64,000 nucleotides of DNA from an uncultured Acidocella sp. (GTDB taxonomy: Bacteria; Pseudomonadota; Alphaproteobacteria; Acetobacterales; Acetobacteraceae). The stretch's first letter is position 1. Each line of letters begins with the position of its first letter. The stretch covers positions 6,104 to 70,103 of the forward strand of contig NZ_CAMIIE010000014.1 in the NCBI RefSeq assembly GCF_946222605.1. Reading direction: 5' to 3'. The position numbers and the translations under genes were made by a program. Of this stretch, positions 41,659 to 50,479 are shown one piece after another. The notes beneath the pieces are model-generated. The model searched no databases. It saw only the letters and a list, made by a program, of their open reading frames with translations, and was not told the DNA's origin.

Positions 41659-42383
41659 AACATGCCTTGCAGCGCTGCCTTGTAGCGCTGCTGGCTGCCG
41701 CGCAGATGCGCGCGCATGGCGGCGCGGGCGGCATCCTCATCGCCCAGGGAAATCGCCTCGACGATCTTGCCATGCTCGGCATGAATCTGCGCGGCGGTCA
41801 GGGTGGCGGCATCCGGCTGGGTTTTGTCCAAGGCCCGGCGCGGGATCATCGCCTCGCCGATCAGGCCCAAAAATTCCACGAAGCGGTGATTATTGGTGGC
41901 CTGGGCGATGGCCAGATGCAGTTCGAAATCAGCGCCCGCCGTCGCCGCCCCGGCGGCGGTCAGGCTGGCGATGCGCGCATGCGCGGCGAGGATCAGCTCC
42001 TCCTGCTGCGGGGCGCGGCGCAGCGCGGCCAGGCCGGCGGCCTCGATCTCCACCGCGCTGCGCAGTTCCAGCATCGCGATGACCGAGGAGAGCCGTTCGA
42101 AATCAACCTCCTGAAAGCCATGCGCTGGCCGGGCGGGCGGGGGGAGAACAAACACGCCGGCGCCCTGGCGGGCTTCCACCAGCCCATCCGTACGCAAGGC
42201 CGCCAATGCCTCGCGGATCACCGTGCGGCTGACCCCATGGGTGCTGACCAGCTGGCTTTCGGTGGGCAGCTTGTCGCCCGGGGCGAAGCCGCCTTGCTGG
42301 ATGGCGGCGCGCAATTTGGCGGCGATCTGCACAACGAGCGTTTCCCCGTTGCGGCGTTCGGGCGGGTTGGGGCGCGGGCTCAT
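41655..42383 (-). CDS. GntR-family regulator, FadR/FCD subfamily
   Basis: Regulator of 242 residues. The winged helix covers about residues 15-80 (AAIQQGGFAPGDKLPTESQLVSTHGVSRTVIREAL in family form) and the all-helical FCD ligand domain covers 100-235. Candidate metal ligands are in DFELHLAIAQATNN, AEHGKIVEA and AMRAHLRGS. Such proteins usually sense sugar acids or other carboxylates. Its gene ends inside a consensus operator that precedes kdgD. It lies between kdgD and a sugar kinase, and probably represses both kdgD and the facing sugar transporter. Confidence 0.9.
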   Translation of the reverse strand: MSPRPNPPERRNGETLVVQIAAKLRAAIQQGGFAPGDKLPTESQLVSTHGVSRTVIREALAALRTDGLVEARQGAGVFVLPPPARPAHGFQEVDFERLSSVIAMLELRSAVEIEAAGLAALRRAPQQEELILAAHARIASLTAAGAATAGADFELHLAIAQATNNHRFVEFLGLIGEAMIPRRALDKTQPDAATLTAAQIHAEHGKIVEAISLGDEDAARAAMRAHLRGSQQRYKAALQGML

Positions 42384-42411
42384 CTGGTCGACCTTGGGCT
42401 TCTCTCATGCG

Positions 42412-42432
42412 CGGATGGGCGGCGCCCATCCG
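42412..42432. other. Inverted repeat between kinase gene and GntR gene
   Basis: CGGATGGGC and GCCCATCCG form a perfect 9-bp stem with a GGC loop. It lies 70 bases past the kinase stop and 29 bases before the GntR start on the minus strand. No T-run follows; it may be an attenuating or RNA-stabilising hairpin. The rest of 42384-42501 shows nothing else. Confidence 0.4.
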
Positions 42433-42501
42433 GGGATGATCGCATGTCCGTTGCCCGGGCTCAAGCGCGAGGGGCCTGGGTTGTGCTACGAAAGCCGCAA
42501 A

Positions 42502-43413
42502 TTAATCATATGAATTTGGCGCGCTGCCCGACCAGCCGGCGGCGCGCATGGCCTCCACCGCCTCGCGCGCCGGCATGCCGCGCCAGCCGCCGCCATTGCG
42601 GGCCTTCAGCGCCGCGGCGGCGGTGGCAAAGCGCGCGGCGGCGAGTACCGGCTCCCCCTCGGCCAGCGCCAGCGCCAGGGCGCCGTGAAACACATCGCCG
42701 CAGCCGGTGGTGTCGCGGGCCTCGATCTGCGGGGCGGGGATGTGATGCAGCGCGCCGTCAATGCGCCAGAAACTGCCTGCGGCCCCGCATGTCACCGCCA
42801 CGGCGCGCGCCCGTGGGGCGTGAATGGCGGCGAGCGCCCGGCGCGGGTCTGTTTCGCCGGTGCAGGCGCGCAGGCCAGGGCTGGAGAAGACCGGATAATC
42901 CGCCAGCGCCGCCAGGGCGCGCAGCGTTACCGGTTCGCCGCCCTCCGCATCCAGCACGCTGGGCATTGTCGCGGCCTTGAGCAGGGCGGCGGAGAGTTCC
43001 GGAAACCGATGATCGACCAGCAGCGCGTCGGCCTGTGGCAGGCAAGGCGGGATTTGAGGGGCGATGGTGCCGCGATCCACGATCAGGCAGCGTGCCCCGT
43101 CCGGGGCGACCAGCGCGCAGGCATTCGGGGTGCGCCCGCCTTCGATGATTTGCAATGCCTCCAGCCCCACACCAAGCTGGCGCATCTCGGCCCGCAGCCA
43201 GTCCCCGGCCGCATCCTCCCCCACCGCGCCGAGATAGAGGCCCTGCCCGCCCAGCCGCGCCACCGCCACGGCGGCGGTGCCGGCGATGCCGCCGCCGCTC
43301 TCGCGGTAGGAGTTGGCGGTGTATTTCGCCTCGCCCTGGGGGAGTGCGTCGAGTTCATAGATCCGGTCCAGCACCACGATCCCGGCGCAGAGAACCCGTT
43401 TCAAGCGGGGCAC
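42502..43413 (-). CDS. PfkB-family sugar kinase
   Basis: Ribokinase-fold kinase of 303 residues. CAGIVVLDRIYELDALPQGEAKY at the N-terminus with GGIAGTAAVAVARLG (substrate site) and DTTGCGDVFHGALAL at the C-terminus carry the two PfkB signatures; the catalytic base is near Asp240. The gene starts at GTG 43413, inside the last codons of the dehydrogenase gene (13-base overlap). With the aldolase and dehydrogenase upstream it probably phosphorylates a ketose before aldol cleavage. The exact sugar is not evident; fructose, tagatose, sulfofructose and KDG kinases are all in this family. Confidence 0.85.
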   Translation of the reverse strand: MPRLKRVLCAGIVVLDRIYELDALPQGEAKYTANSYRESGGGIAGTAAVAVARLGGQGLYLGAVGEDAAGDWLRAEMRQLGVGLEALQIIEGGRTPNACALVAPDGARCLIVDRGTIAPQIPPCLPQADALLVDHRFPELSAALLKAATMPSVLDAEGGEPVTLRALAALADYPVFSSPGLRACTGETDPRRALAAIHAPRARAVAVTCGAAGSFWRIDGALHHIPAPQIEARDTTGCGDVFHGALALALAEGEPVLAAARFATAAAALKARNGGGWRGMPAREAVEAMRAAGWSGSAPNSYD

Positions 43414-44363
43414 ATTAGCGGCTTCAGCCTTTCGCCGCGCGCGAAGGCGGCGAACAGAGCTTCCAGCCCGGCAAGGTCGGCTTTGTCATCCACCAGTTTT
43501 TCGAAGGTTGTGCGGTGGGCGCGCAGCAGCTCGATATTCGCCTGGTACTCGCCCAACGGGAAATAGAAAGAGCGGATCAGGAAGAAATCCTTGCGGCGCA
43601 ACGCCTTGGTTTCGGTGATCTGCCATTGGTCGCTCTCGCCCAGCTGCACGGCGGCGCCCATCGGCGCCACCGCAGCCAGGGCCAGAGCCCGCCCGGCATC
43701 CTTGCCGCTGGCCTCGATCACCAGCGGGAAGGCGCGCGCGGCGGCGTCCTCGGCAGAGAGCATCTCCACCCCCAGGCTGGCGGCAAAGGAGGCGCGTGCC
43801 GGGTTGGGCTCGCACACGGCGAGCGTCCCCCAGCCCAGCGCCTGCAGCACCATCAGCGAGCCCAGCCCGATCGGCCCGGCGCCGACCACCAAAGCCGCCC
43901 CTGGTTCCACCAGCTTGGATGCCAGCCTGATGCCATGCGCGGTGGTGCCGATGGCATCCAGCAGCAGCGGCGCCAGATGGTCCGGAATATCGTCCGGCAC
44001 CGGCAGCAGGCATTGCCGTGGCACGGCGAGGGCTTGCGCATAGCCGCCAGGGCGCTGCCAGCCGAGCAGCTCCGCCCGCGGGCAGAGATTGGTGCGCCCG
44101 GCCGCGCATTGCGCGCATTGTCCGCAGAAAGTGGGGATATAGACCAGCACGCGCTGCCCATGCGCGGGCGTGCCGGGCGCGCGCACCCGCCCGAAAATCT
44201 CGTGCCCCGGCGTCACCGGCCAGCCCTGGCGCAGCGGCCGGAAATCGCTGCCGCACAGCGCGCAGGCGGCGACATCCACAATCACCTCATCCAGCCCGGC
44301 CACGGGCTCGGCGGCATCCTCGATGGCAATCCGCCCCTCGCCCAGAAACCGCGCCGCCTTCAT
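43401..44363 (-). CDS. Zinc-dependent alcohol/polyol dehydrogenase
   Basis: MDR-family dehydrogenase of 320 residues, slightly short for the family. CALCGSDFRP (catalytic zinc Cys), TPGHEIFGRV (His-Glu), then the four structural-zinc Cys in FCGQCAQCAAGRTNLCPRAE, and the Rossmann motif VVGAGPIGLGSLMVLQALGW. It would oxidise a polyol or sugar alcohol to a ketose with NAD(P). It overlaps the aldolase gene by ATGA upstream and the kinase by 13 bases downstream. The start is ATG 44363 (MKAARFLGEG); the open frame upstream belongs to the aldolase overlap. Confidence 0.88.
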   Translation of the reverse strand: MKAARFLGEGRIAIEDAAEPVAGLDEVIVDVAACALCGSDFRPLRQGWPVTPGHEIFGRVRAPGTPAHGQRVLVYIPTFCGQCAQCAAGRTNLCPRAELLGWQRPGGYAQALAVPRQCLLPVPDDIPDHLAPLLLDAIGTTAHGIRLASKLVEPGAALVVGAGPIGLGSLMVLQALGWGTLAVCEPNPARASFAASLGVEMLSAEDAAARAFPLVIEASGKDAGRALALAAVAPMGAAVQLGESDQWQITETKALRRKDFFLIRSFYFPLGEYQANIELLRAHRTTFEKLVDDKADLAGLEALFAAFARGERLKPLMCPA

Positions 44364-45232
44364 GCGGAAACCTTGTCGAGCACGTTGCACAGCGTCTCCA
44401 GCCTGGGCACCGCATCCTCGCGCAAGGCGCGGCGCAGATCCGGCTTGCCGATGGTGCCGGACCAGATGCCGCGCCCGGCGAGAAAGCCAGAGGCACCTTC
44501 CCGGCAGGCCCATTCCACGGCGCGGGGGAAATCATCCTGCTTGACGCCGGAGGAGAGCACCACCCAATCGCCATTCACATGCCGGGAGAGGGAGGCGCAG
44601 CCTTGCCGCACCCGCGCTTCCGGCCCGGCACCGTAATAGGGGATTTCGCATTTATACAGATCCTGCCCGCGATCTCCCAGCTCCTTCGCGGCGGCGATGA
44701 TCGCCGCCTCGCGGTCCCAGCCGGAACCATCGCGCGGGGCGCGGGCCACCGGCTCCACCACGCTGGCCAGCCCCGTCTGGCGGCAGATGGCGACAAATTC
44801 CTCCACCATGGCGATGCGGGGTTCCGCGGCCTCGCCCGGCCGCCACAGCACCAGCAGCTTCAGCGCCACCGCGCCCTGCGCCTTCACCTTCGCCGGCACC
44901 ACCTCATGGTCGATCTCCACCCGCGCCACCAACTCATCGGCGCTTGGGATCAGTACATCGGCGGCGGCGATCAGCGCGCAGGACGGGTTGACCACCCCTG
45001 CATCCAGCGCCTGCTGCCAGGCCAGCTCCCGGTCGATCAGCACCGCCGAGGCGTAAGGGGTGAGCGCTTCGATCACCTCCAGCTTGAAGCGGGTGAGGTC
45101 GGCGTCTGTCACCGGACGATCCTGATGCGGTGCCATCATCGCCCGCAGCCCTTCGCGCTGATCGATCGCCAGCATCGCATAGGTGCCGGAGGGGCGCGCC
45201 ATGCGCGTCAGGGCGGGGGGGCTGCCGGACAT
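44360..45232 (-). CDS. Class I aldolase, tagatose-bisphosphate/sulfofructose-phosphate (LacD/YihT) family
   Basis: TIM-barrel aldolase of 290 residues. GTYAMLAIDQREGLRAMM at the N-terminus, AVLIDRELA, and DLYKCEIPYYG with Lys194 as the probable Schiff-base residue match the LacD/YihT family in position and length. It would split a phosphorylated ketose into dihydroxyacetone phosphate and an aldehyde. It heads the aldolase-dehydrogenase-kinase operon. AAAGGAG with a nine-base spacer sets ATG 45232. No sulfoquinovosidase or sulfolactaldehyde reductase is present, so a sulfo-sugar role is not supported. Confidence 0.83.
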   Translation of the reverse strand: MSGSPPALTRMARPSGTYAMLAIDQREGLRAMMAPHQDRPVTDADLTRFKLEVIEALTPYASAVLIDRELAWQQALDAGVVNPSCALIAAADVLIPSADELVARVEIDHEVVPAKVKAQGAVALKLLVLWRPGEAAEPRIAMVEEFVAICRQTGLASVVEPVARAPRDGSGWDREAAIIAAAKELGDRGQDLYKCEIPYYGAGPEARVRQGCASLSRHVNGDWVVLSSGVKQDDFPRAVEWACREGASGFLAGRGIWSGTIGKPDLRRALREDAVPRLETLCNVLDKVSA

Positions 45233-45330
45233 TCGGATTTGCTCCTTTGAGGCGTTTGCTTGGGGTTTCCGTTTTATCGCGCCTGCTGACCAATGCCGGT
45301 TTGACAAGCAGGGGCGAAGGCGTTAGCTCT

Positions 45331-45341
45331 ATGTCATACTA
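45331..45341. promoter_or_regulatory. Candidate GntR operator in the aldolase/transporter divergent region
   Basis: ATGTCATACTA matches the FadR-subfamily consensus at all but one position and shares GTNATACTA with the kdgD site at 41646-41658. A further partial repeat GCCATAC starts 13 bases on. It lies 59 bases before the ABC binding-protein gene and 99 bases before the aldolase gene, so one regulator could control both directions. Confidence 0.5.
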
Positions 45342-45399
45342 AAAGCCATACGACAGGTCAATAGACTGAACGTTTGCACTCTGTTGGGAGAAACAGACC

Positions 45400-46698
45400 A
45401 TGGTTGCTCGGCTCGTGAAGCGGGTTTCAGCGGCGGCGCTCGCCTTGTCCTTGCCCCTCGGCGCCCATGCCGCCGGGTTCGACTGGCAGAAATATAAAGG
45501 CCAGACGCTGGATGTGTTGGTCGATAATAACCCGATCGGCCAGGTCATCGCCAATAATGTCGCGGCGTTTGAGAAGCTGACAGGGATCAACGTCAAGGTC
45601 GATATCTTCACCGAGCAGCAGATGCGCCAGCGCCTGGTGACGGTGCTGGATTCCAACAGTTCGCAGGTGGATGTGTTCATGACCCTGCCCTCGCGCGAGG
45701 GCCAGCAATTCACCGGCGCCGGCTGGTACACGGATCTCACGCCGATGACCAAGGATGCAAGCCCGGACTATGATTTTGCCGGCTTGAGCCCGGCGCTGCT
45801 GAAAGCCGCGACCTTCGATGGCAAGCTGACCAGCATCCCGATGAATATTGAAGGCCCGGTGCTGTATTATCGCACGGATATCTTCAAAAAATGCAATCTC
45901 ACCGTGCCGACCAGCCTCTCCGGCATGCTGGACACCGCCAAGGCGCTGAAAAAATGCAACGCCGCGACCACGCCCTTCGTCTCGCGTGGCCTGCGCGATG
46001 CGCTGGCCTATACTTACAGCGTGTTCTTTCACAATATGGGCGGCCATTATATCGAAAACGGCAAATCCGGCCTGTGCAGCCCGGCGGGGCTTTCGGCGCT
46101 GTCGCTCTATGGCGATCTGCAGAAAAATTACGGTCCGCTCGGCGTGGTCAATTACAGCTTCTATCAGATCTCCTCGCTCTATCGCGATGGCCGCGCCGCG
46201 ATGGCGTTTGAATCCTCCAACGAACTTTCGGATGTGATGCAGGGTGGCGCGCGGCTGAACGATACCGGCATCGCCTTGCTGCCGCCGGGGCCGGGCGGCT
46301 CGCACCCCACCGCCATCGCCTGGGGTTTGGCGATTTCCCCCTACAGCACGCATAAAGGTGCCGCCTGGTATCTGATCCAATGGGCGACCAGCCCGGCGAT
46401 TCAGGCCAAGGACGAGATCGCCGGCATCGCCGCGCCGCGCCCGGCCATCGCGCAGGATCCGCAGGTGAAAGCCTGGCTCGCCGCCGCGCCGGTGCGGCAG
46501 GTCTGGCAGAACGCGGTCAACCAGCTCGCCAATACCGGCACCTCGAATGTTGGCTATCCGATCACCGATAATCCGGAATCCCGGCAATATATCGGCGAGG
46601 CCGTGGATAAGGTGATTGTCGGCTCGGACAAGCCGGATGCCGCCTGCGCCCCGGCCGATCAATCGTTGAACGCGCTGATCGCGAAAGACAAGACATAA
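45400..46698 (+). CDS. Sugar ABC transporter substrate-binding protein (CUT1)
   Basis: Periplasmic family-1 solute-binding protein of 432 residues. Signal peptide MVARLVKRVSAAALALSLPLGAHA, then YKGQTLDVLVDNNPIGQVIANNVAAFEKLTGINV, the usual MalE/UgpB opening. MNIEGPVLYYRTDIF and AWGLAISPYSTHKGAAWYLIQW are also typical. There are two further Cys pairs near the C-terminal half (LCSPAG, DAACAPADQ), so disulfides are possible. It is first in a six-gene unit that includes two permeases, an ATPase and an SDR. A sugar or polyol is the likely ligand. Confidence 0.9.
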   Translation: MVARLVKRVSAAALALSLPLGAHAAGFDWQKYKGQTLDVLVDNNPIGQVIANNVAAFEKLTGINVKVDIFTEQQMRQRLVTVLDSNSSQVDVFMTLPSREGQQFTGAGWYTDLTPMTKDASPDYDFAGLSPALLKAATFDGKLTSIPMNIEGPVLYYRTDIFKKCNLTVPTSLSGMLDTAKALKKCNAATTPFVSRGLRDALAYTYSVFFHNMGGHYIENGKSGLCSPAGLSALSLYGDLQKNYGPLGVVNYSFYQISSLYRDGRAAMAFESSNELSDVMQGGARLNDTGIALLPPGPGGSHPTAIAWGLAISPYSTHKGAAWYLIQWATSPAIQAKDEIAGIAAPRPAIAQDPQVKAWLAAAPVRQVWQNAVNQLANTGTSNVGYPITDNPESRQYIGEAVDKVIVGSDKPDAACAPADQSLNALIAKDKT

Positions 46699-47436
46699 GT
46701 GGTCGCCTCCTCCTTTGCCCTGGGCGATGGGTTTCATGTCGCCGTCATTGGCGGGTGCGGCGACATTGGCGCGGCGATCTCGGCGCAGTTTCTGGCCCTC
46801 GGCGCGTTTGTCACCGCAACCGGGGTGAATGAGGCGGCGCTGAACGCGACCACGCTTCCCGCGCAGGAGCGTTTGCGCCTGGCGGTGCTGGACGTGACCG
46901 ATGATGCGGCGGTGCAAGCCTTCGCCAAGGGCTTCACGCGCATCGACGCGGTGGTGAATTGCGCCGGAATTCTGAAGCGGGATCTGGAATTCGAGGTCGC
47001 GGTGTTCCAGCAGGTGCTGGATGTCAACCTCACCGGCAGCTTCCGTGTATGCAGCGCCTTTCGCGCGGGATTGGCGAAACAGCGTGGCAGCATCGTCAAC
47101 ATCGCCTCGATGAACGCTTTTGCCGCGCTGCCGCGTCTACCCGCCTATTGTGCCAGCAAAGGCGGGGTGGTGATGCTGACCAAGGCGCTGGCCTTGGCCT
47201 GGGCGGAGGAGGGGATCAGGGTGAATGCCGTCGCTCCCGGCTATATCGAAACCACGCTCAATGCCGAAGGCCGCAAGGATGCGGCGCATTATCAGCGCAT
47301 CGCCGATCGCACCGCCTGCAAGCGCTGGGGCCAGCCGGAGGATGTGGCCGGCGCCGTGGCGTTTCTCTGCATGCCCGCTTCCGCCTACATCACCGGCACG
47401 GTGGTGAATGCGGATGGCGGCTTTCTGGCGGGGTGA
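46699..47436 (+). CDS. SDR-family dehydrogenase within the sugar ABC operon
   Basis: Short-chain dehydrogenase of 245 residues starting at a GTG that directly follows the binding-protein stop. It has VIGGCGDIGAAI (cofactor), VNCAGIL, IVNIASMNAF (catalytic Ser) and YCASKGG (Tyr-Lys), then NAVAPGYIETTLNAE. The cofactor motif reads GGCGDIG instead of TGxxxGIG. The gene sits between a binding protein and its permeases, so the imported compound is probably oxidised or reduced by this enzyme before the zinc dehydrogenase, kinase and aldolase act. Confidence 0.87.
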   Translation: MVASSFALGDGFHVAVIGGCGDIGAAISAQFLALGAFVTATGVNEAALNATTLPAQERLRLAVLDVTDDAAVQAFAKGFTRIDAVVNCAGILKRDLEFEVAVFQQVLDVNLTGSFRVCSAFRAGLAKQRGSIVNIASMNAFAALPRLPAYCASKGGVVMLTKALALAWAEEGIRVNAVAPGYIETTLNAEGRKDAAHYQRIADRTACKRWGQPEDVAGAVAFLCMPASAYITGTVVNADGGFLAG

Positions 47437-47439
47437 GGC

Positions 47440-48315
47440 ATGAGCTTTTCCGCCTCCTCGCGCCAGCGCGGCGCCATCGCTCTGCTCTCGCTGCCGGCGG
47501 TCTTCTTCACCGCTTTGATGGTGGTGTTTCCGGTCGGCTATACGATCTGGCTGAGCTTTCGCAGCGCGCCGCTGGGCCATGCCACGCAATTCGCCGGCCT
47601 CGCCAATTACGCGCGGCTTTTCCATTCGGGCAGTTTCTGGAACAGCATCGAAGTCAGCCTGGCGCTGTATCTTTTGTCCCTGGCGCTGCAGCTCGTCGCC
47701 GGCACCTATCTGGCGCTGCTGTTGTTTCACGCCAGGCGCATGCCCGCGATTCTGCGCTCGATCCTGATCTCGCCCTTCATGGTGCCGCCGGTCGTGGTCG
47801 GCATGATGTTCCTGGTCATTCTCGACCCGTCTTTGGGTGCCGCGAACTGGATCCTCGGCCTGTTCGGCCTGCCGCCCTCCGCCTGGCTCGCCTCGCCGCA
47901 ATGGGTGATCCCGACCATCGCGCTGATCGATACCTGGCAATGGACGCCGTTCGTGGCGTTGATCGTGCTGGGCGGGCTGCAATCCCTGCCGCCCAGCGTC
48001 TATGAGGCGGCGAAGATCGACGGCGCGCCGGCGCATCTGGTATTCTGGCGCATCACGCTGCCGCTGTTGCTGCCGACGTTGATGACGGCGGCGATTTTGC
48101 GCAGCGTCGATCTCTTGCGCTTCTTCGATATCATCTATGTCACCACCCAGGGCGGCCCGCTGAATGCCTCGGACACGCTGAATGTGCTCGGCTTTCATAT
48201 CGGCTTTGAATTGTTCCAGTTCGGCTATGCCAGCGCGTTGGCGGTGACGCTGACCGCGATGGTGTTCGGGGTGGTGCTGTCGCTCAACCGGCTGCGCAAG
48301 GCCGTGGCGTGGTGA
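47440..48315 (+). CDS. Sugar ABC transporter permease (UgpA/MalF-like)
   Basis: Inner-membrane permease of 291 residues with six predicted helices. YTIWLSFRSAPLGHATQFAGLANY is the usual start region, and the EAA coupling motif reads YEAAKIDGAPAHLVFWRITLPLLLP near 190-215. It forms the channel with the next gene product and starts three bases after the SDR stop. The end is followed seven bases later by the second permease. Confidence 0.92.
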   Translation: MSFSASSRQRGAIALLSLPAVFFTALMVVFPVGYTIWLSFRSAPLGHATQFAGLANYARLFHSGSFWNSIEVSLALYLLSLALQLVAGTYLALLLFHARRMPAILRSILISPFMVPPVVVGMMFLVILDPSLGAANWILGLFGLPPSAWLASPQWVIPTIALIDTWQWTPFVALIVLGGLQSLPPSVYEAAKIDGAPAHLVFWRITLPLLLPTLMTAAILRSVDLLRFFDIIYVTTQGGPLNASDTLNVLGFHIGFELFQFGYASALAVTLTAMVFGVVLSLNRLRKAVAW

Positions 48316-48322
48316 GGCGGAA

Positions 48323-49135
48323 ATGAACAAGCGTATTCTGCATATATTGGTGGTGGCGCAGCTCGTCGTGGTGGCGCTCGGCATCCTGTTTCCCATCGTC
48401 TGGATGGTGATGTCCTCGCTGAAATCCTCGGCCGATGTCACCGCCTATCCGCCGACCTTCCTGTTCAAGCCGACGCTGGAGAATTACACCCATCTGCTGG
48501 AAACCACGCCGTTCTTCGCCTATGCCCGCAATTCGCTGATCGAAAGCGGCGCCTCGACGATCCTGGGGCTGGCGCTGGGGATTCCGGCGGCCTACGCGGC
48601 CTCGGTCACGCGCTCCAGCTGGCCGGCCTTGGTGACGCTCTCGGCGCGCATGGCGCCGGGCACCTTGTTCCTGGTGCCCTGGTATGTGGTGTTCCGCGAA
48701 CTCGGCCTCGTCGGCACCTACGCGGCGCTGATCCTGACACAAGCGGCGATCACCCTGCCGATCGTGATCTGGGTGCTGCTGCCCGCCTTCGATGCCATCC
48801 CGCGCAGCATTCTGGAGGCGGCGCTGGTGGATGGGTGCGGGGTGCTGCGCAGCCTCTGGCGGGTGGCGCTGCCTTTGGTCTCCTCCGGCCTGGTCATCGC
48901 CACCATTCTCGGCTTCGTGTTTTCCTGGAATTATTTTCTGTTCGCTTTGGTGCTATCGGATGAAGGCACCAAGCCGCTGGTGGTGGCGGCGTTCAACTAT
49001 ATCGGCGAGGGCTCGACCGATTGGGGCGGGCTGATGGCGGCGGCGACATTGATCGCGCTGCCGCCTCTGGTGCTCGCCATCGCCGTGCAGCGCTGGCTGG
49101 TCGCGGGGCTCACTCTTGGCGCGGTGAAGGGGTAA
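48323..49135 (+). CDS. Sugar ABC transporter permease (UgpE/MalG-like)
   Basis: Second inner-membrane permease, 270 residues and six helices. GILFPIVWMVMSSLKSSADV opens the first helix and loop; the EAA motif is LEAALVDGCGVLRSLWRVALPL near 155-175, and the C-terminus WLVAGLTLGAVKG is the classic MalG end. It follows its partner by seven bases and the ATPase begins three bases after its stop. Confidence 0.92.
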   Translation: MNKRILHILVVAQLVVVALGILFPIVWMVMSSLKSSADVTAYPPTFLFKPTLENYTHLLETTPFFAYARNSLIESGASTILGLALGIPAAYAASVTRSSWPALVTLSARMAPGTLFLVPWYVVFRELGLVGTYAALILTQAAITLPIVIWVLLPAFDAIPRSILEAALVDGCGVLRSLWRVALPLVSSGLVIATILGFVFSWNYFLFALVLSDEGTKPLVVAAFNYIGEGSTDWGGLMAAATLIALPPLVLAIAVQRWLVAGLTLGAVKG

Positions 49136-49138
49136 GGC

Positions 49139-50182
49139 ATGGCTTCGGTAAAAATGCAGGGTCTGCGCAAGCGATTCGGCACGCATGATGTGATTCCCGA
49201 GCTGGATCTTGAAATCAACGATCATGAATTCATGGTGTTTGTCGGCCCTTCGGGCTGCGGCAAATCCACGCTGCTGCGCATCATCGCCGGGCTGGAGCCG
49301 ATCACCGAGGGCGATCTGTTCATCGGCGAGCGCCGGGTGAATGAGCTGACGCCGGCCCAGCGCGACATCGCCATGGTGTTCCAGGATTATGCGCTCTACC
49401 CGCATATGACGGTCTATCAGAACATGGCTTTCGGGCTGGAAATGCGCCACGCGGCGAAGGCCGATATCGAAACGCGGGTGCTGGCGGCGGCGCGCATGCT
49501 GGAGATCGAGCCGTTGCTCAAGCGCCGCCCGCGCGAGCTCTCCGGCGGGCAGCGCCAGCGCGTGGCGATGGGCCGTGCCGTGGTGCGCGACCCGCAAGTG
49601 TTCCTGTTCGACGAGCCGCTCTCCAATCTCGACGCCCAGCTGCGTGGCCAGGTGCGCGGCGAGATCAAGGCGCTGTCGCAGCGTCTGCAAACCACCATGG
49701 TCTTCGTCACCCACGACCAGGTGGAGGCGATGACGATGGCGGACCGCATCGTGGTGCTGCGTGGCGGCGTGATCCAGCAGGTCGGCACGCCCGAGCAGAT
49801 CTACAGCACCCCCGCCAATCGCTTCGTCGCCGGCTTCATCGGCTCACCCTCGATGAATTTCCTGCCAGTGACGCTGGAGGAGGGGGGCGCGCGGCTGGAG
49901 GATGGCACAGTCTTGCCGGTGCTCACCGCGCGGCGCGGCCCGGCGGTGCTGGGCATCCGCCCCGAGCATTTCGTGCCCGATGCCGGCGGGCTGGCAGCTC
50001 ATATCCTGCTGGTCGAGCCGCTGGGGGCGGATACGCTGGTGCATTTCAGCGTCGGGGCGGTGCGCTGCATCGCCCGGGTGGCGCCGGATACCAGGCCGCG
50101 CATGGGCGAGACGCTGCGCCTGGGCGTTGCCCCCGGCAAAGCCTTCCTGTTCGATCCCGAGAGCGGGATGCGGCTCACCTGA
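49139..50182 (+). CDS. Sugar ABC transporter ATP-binding protein (UgpC/MsmX-like)
   Basis: ATPase of 347 residues. Nucleotide domain: Walker A GPSGCGKST, MVFQDYALYPHMTV, signature LSGGQRQRVAMGRA, Walker B VFLFDEPLSNLDA, switch His in VFVTHDQVEAMTMADR. The C-terminal TOBE/OB domain (about 240-347) has FIGSPSMNFLP and VLGIRPEHFVPD, as in MalK/UgpC. It completes the CUT1 transporter and is last in the operon. The C-terminal domain could also take part in regulation, as in MalK. Confidence 0.93.
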   Translation: MASVKMQGLRKRFGTHDVIPELDLEINDHEFMVFVGPSGCGKSTLLRIIAGLEPITEGDLFIGERRVNELTPAQRDIAMVFQDYALYPHMTVYQNMAFGLEMRHAAKADIETRVLAAARMLEIEPLLKRRPRELSGGQRQRVAMGRAVVRDPQVFLFDEPLSNLDAQLRGQVRGEIKALSQRLQTTMVFVTHDQVEAMTMADRIVVLRGGVIQQVGTPEQIYSTPANRFVAGFIGSPSMNFLPVTLEEGGARLEDGTVLPVLTARRGPAVLGIRPEHFVPDAGGLAAHILLVEPLGADTLVHFSVGAVRCIARVAPDTRPRMGETLRLGVAPGKAFLFDPESGMRLT

Positions 50183-50479
50183 ACGGCCCGTTCACCCCGT
50201 CTTCCCCATAAAACGCAACGCCCTCCGCAACCGCCGCCGGCGCCCTGCGCATTGGCCGCACCCTGGCGCGCATCTTGATCTGACCGGCGGTTTCAAGCCC
50301 AATAGGCCCGAGACGGAAGGGCAGGTGACGGCGTGCGGCCGGGTGTTCATATAATGCGCGGCGCGGCGCGCGGGTTCGGCTGATCCAGCCGCCCCGCACC
50401 GCGCGTATGAGATACCGGCCGGCGCCGCATCAAGCGCCTGTCGTCTGGGAACTGAACGATAACAAAGAACGGGATAAAG
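50183..50479. other. Gene-free interval before the AtoE-type carrier
   Basis: 297 bases without a gene I can support. A minus-strand frame ending VAFYGEDGVNGPFR at 50175 is open but has no start signal and no family I recognise; it could be a decayed remnant. The right end is AT-richer (GATAACAAAGAACGGGATAAAG) and probably carries the carrier's promoter and ribosome site. No terminator with a T-run was seen after the ABC ATPase gene. Confidence 0.4.

Noticed and set aside
42502..45232. Sulfoquinovose (sulfo-EMP) operon, because of the YihT-like aldolase and PfkB kinase
   Set aside because: No sulfoquinovosidase, sulfoquinovose isomerase, sulfolactaldehyde reductase or sulfo-exporter is present.
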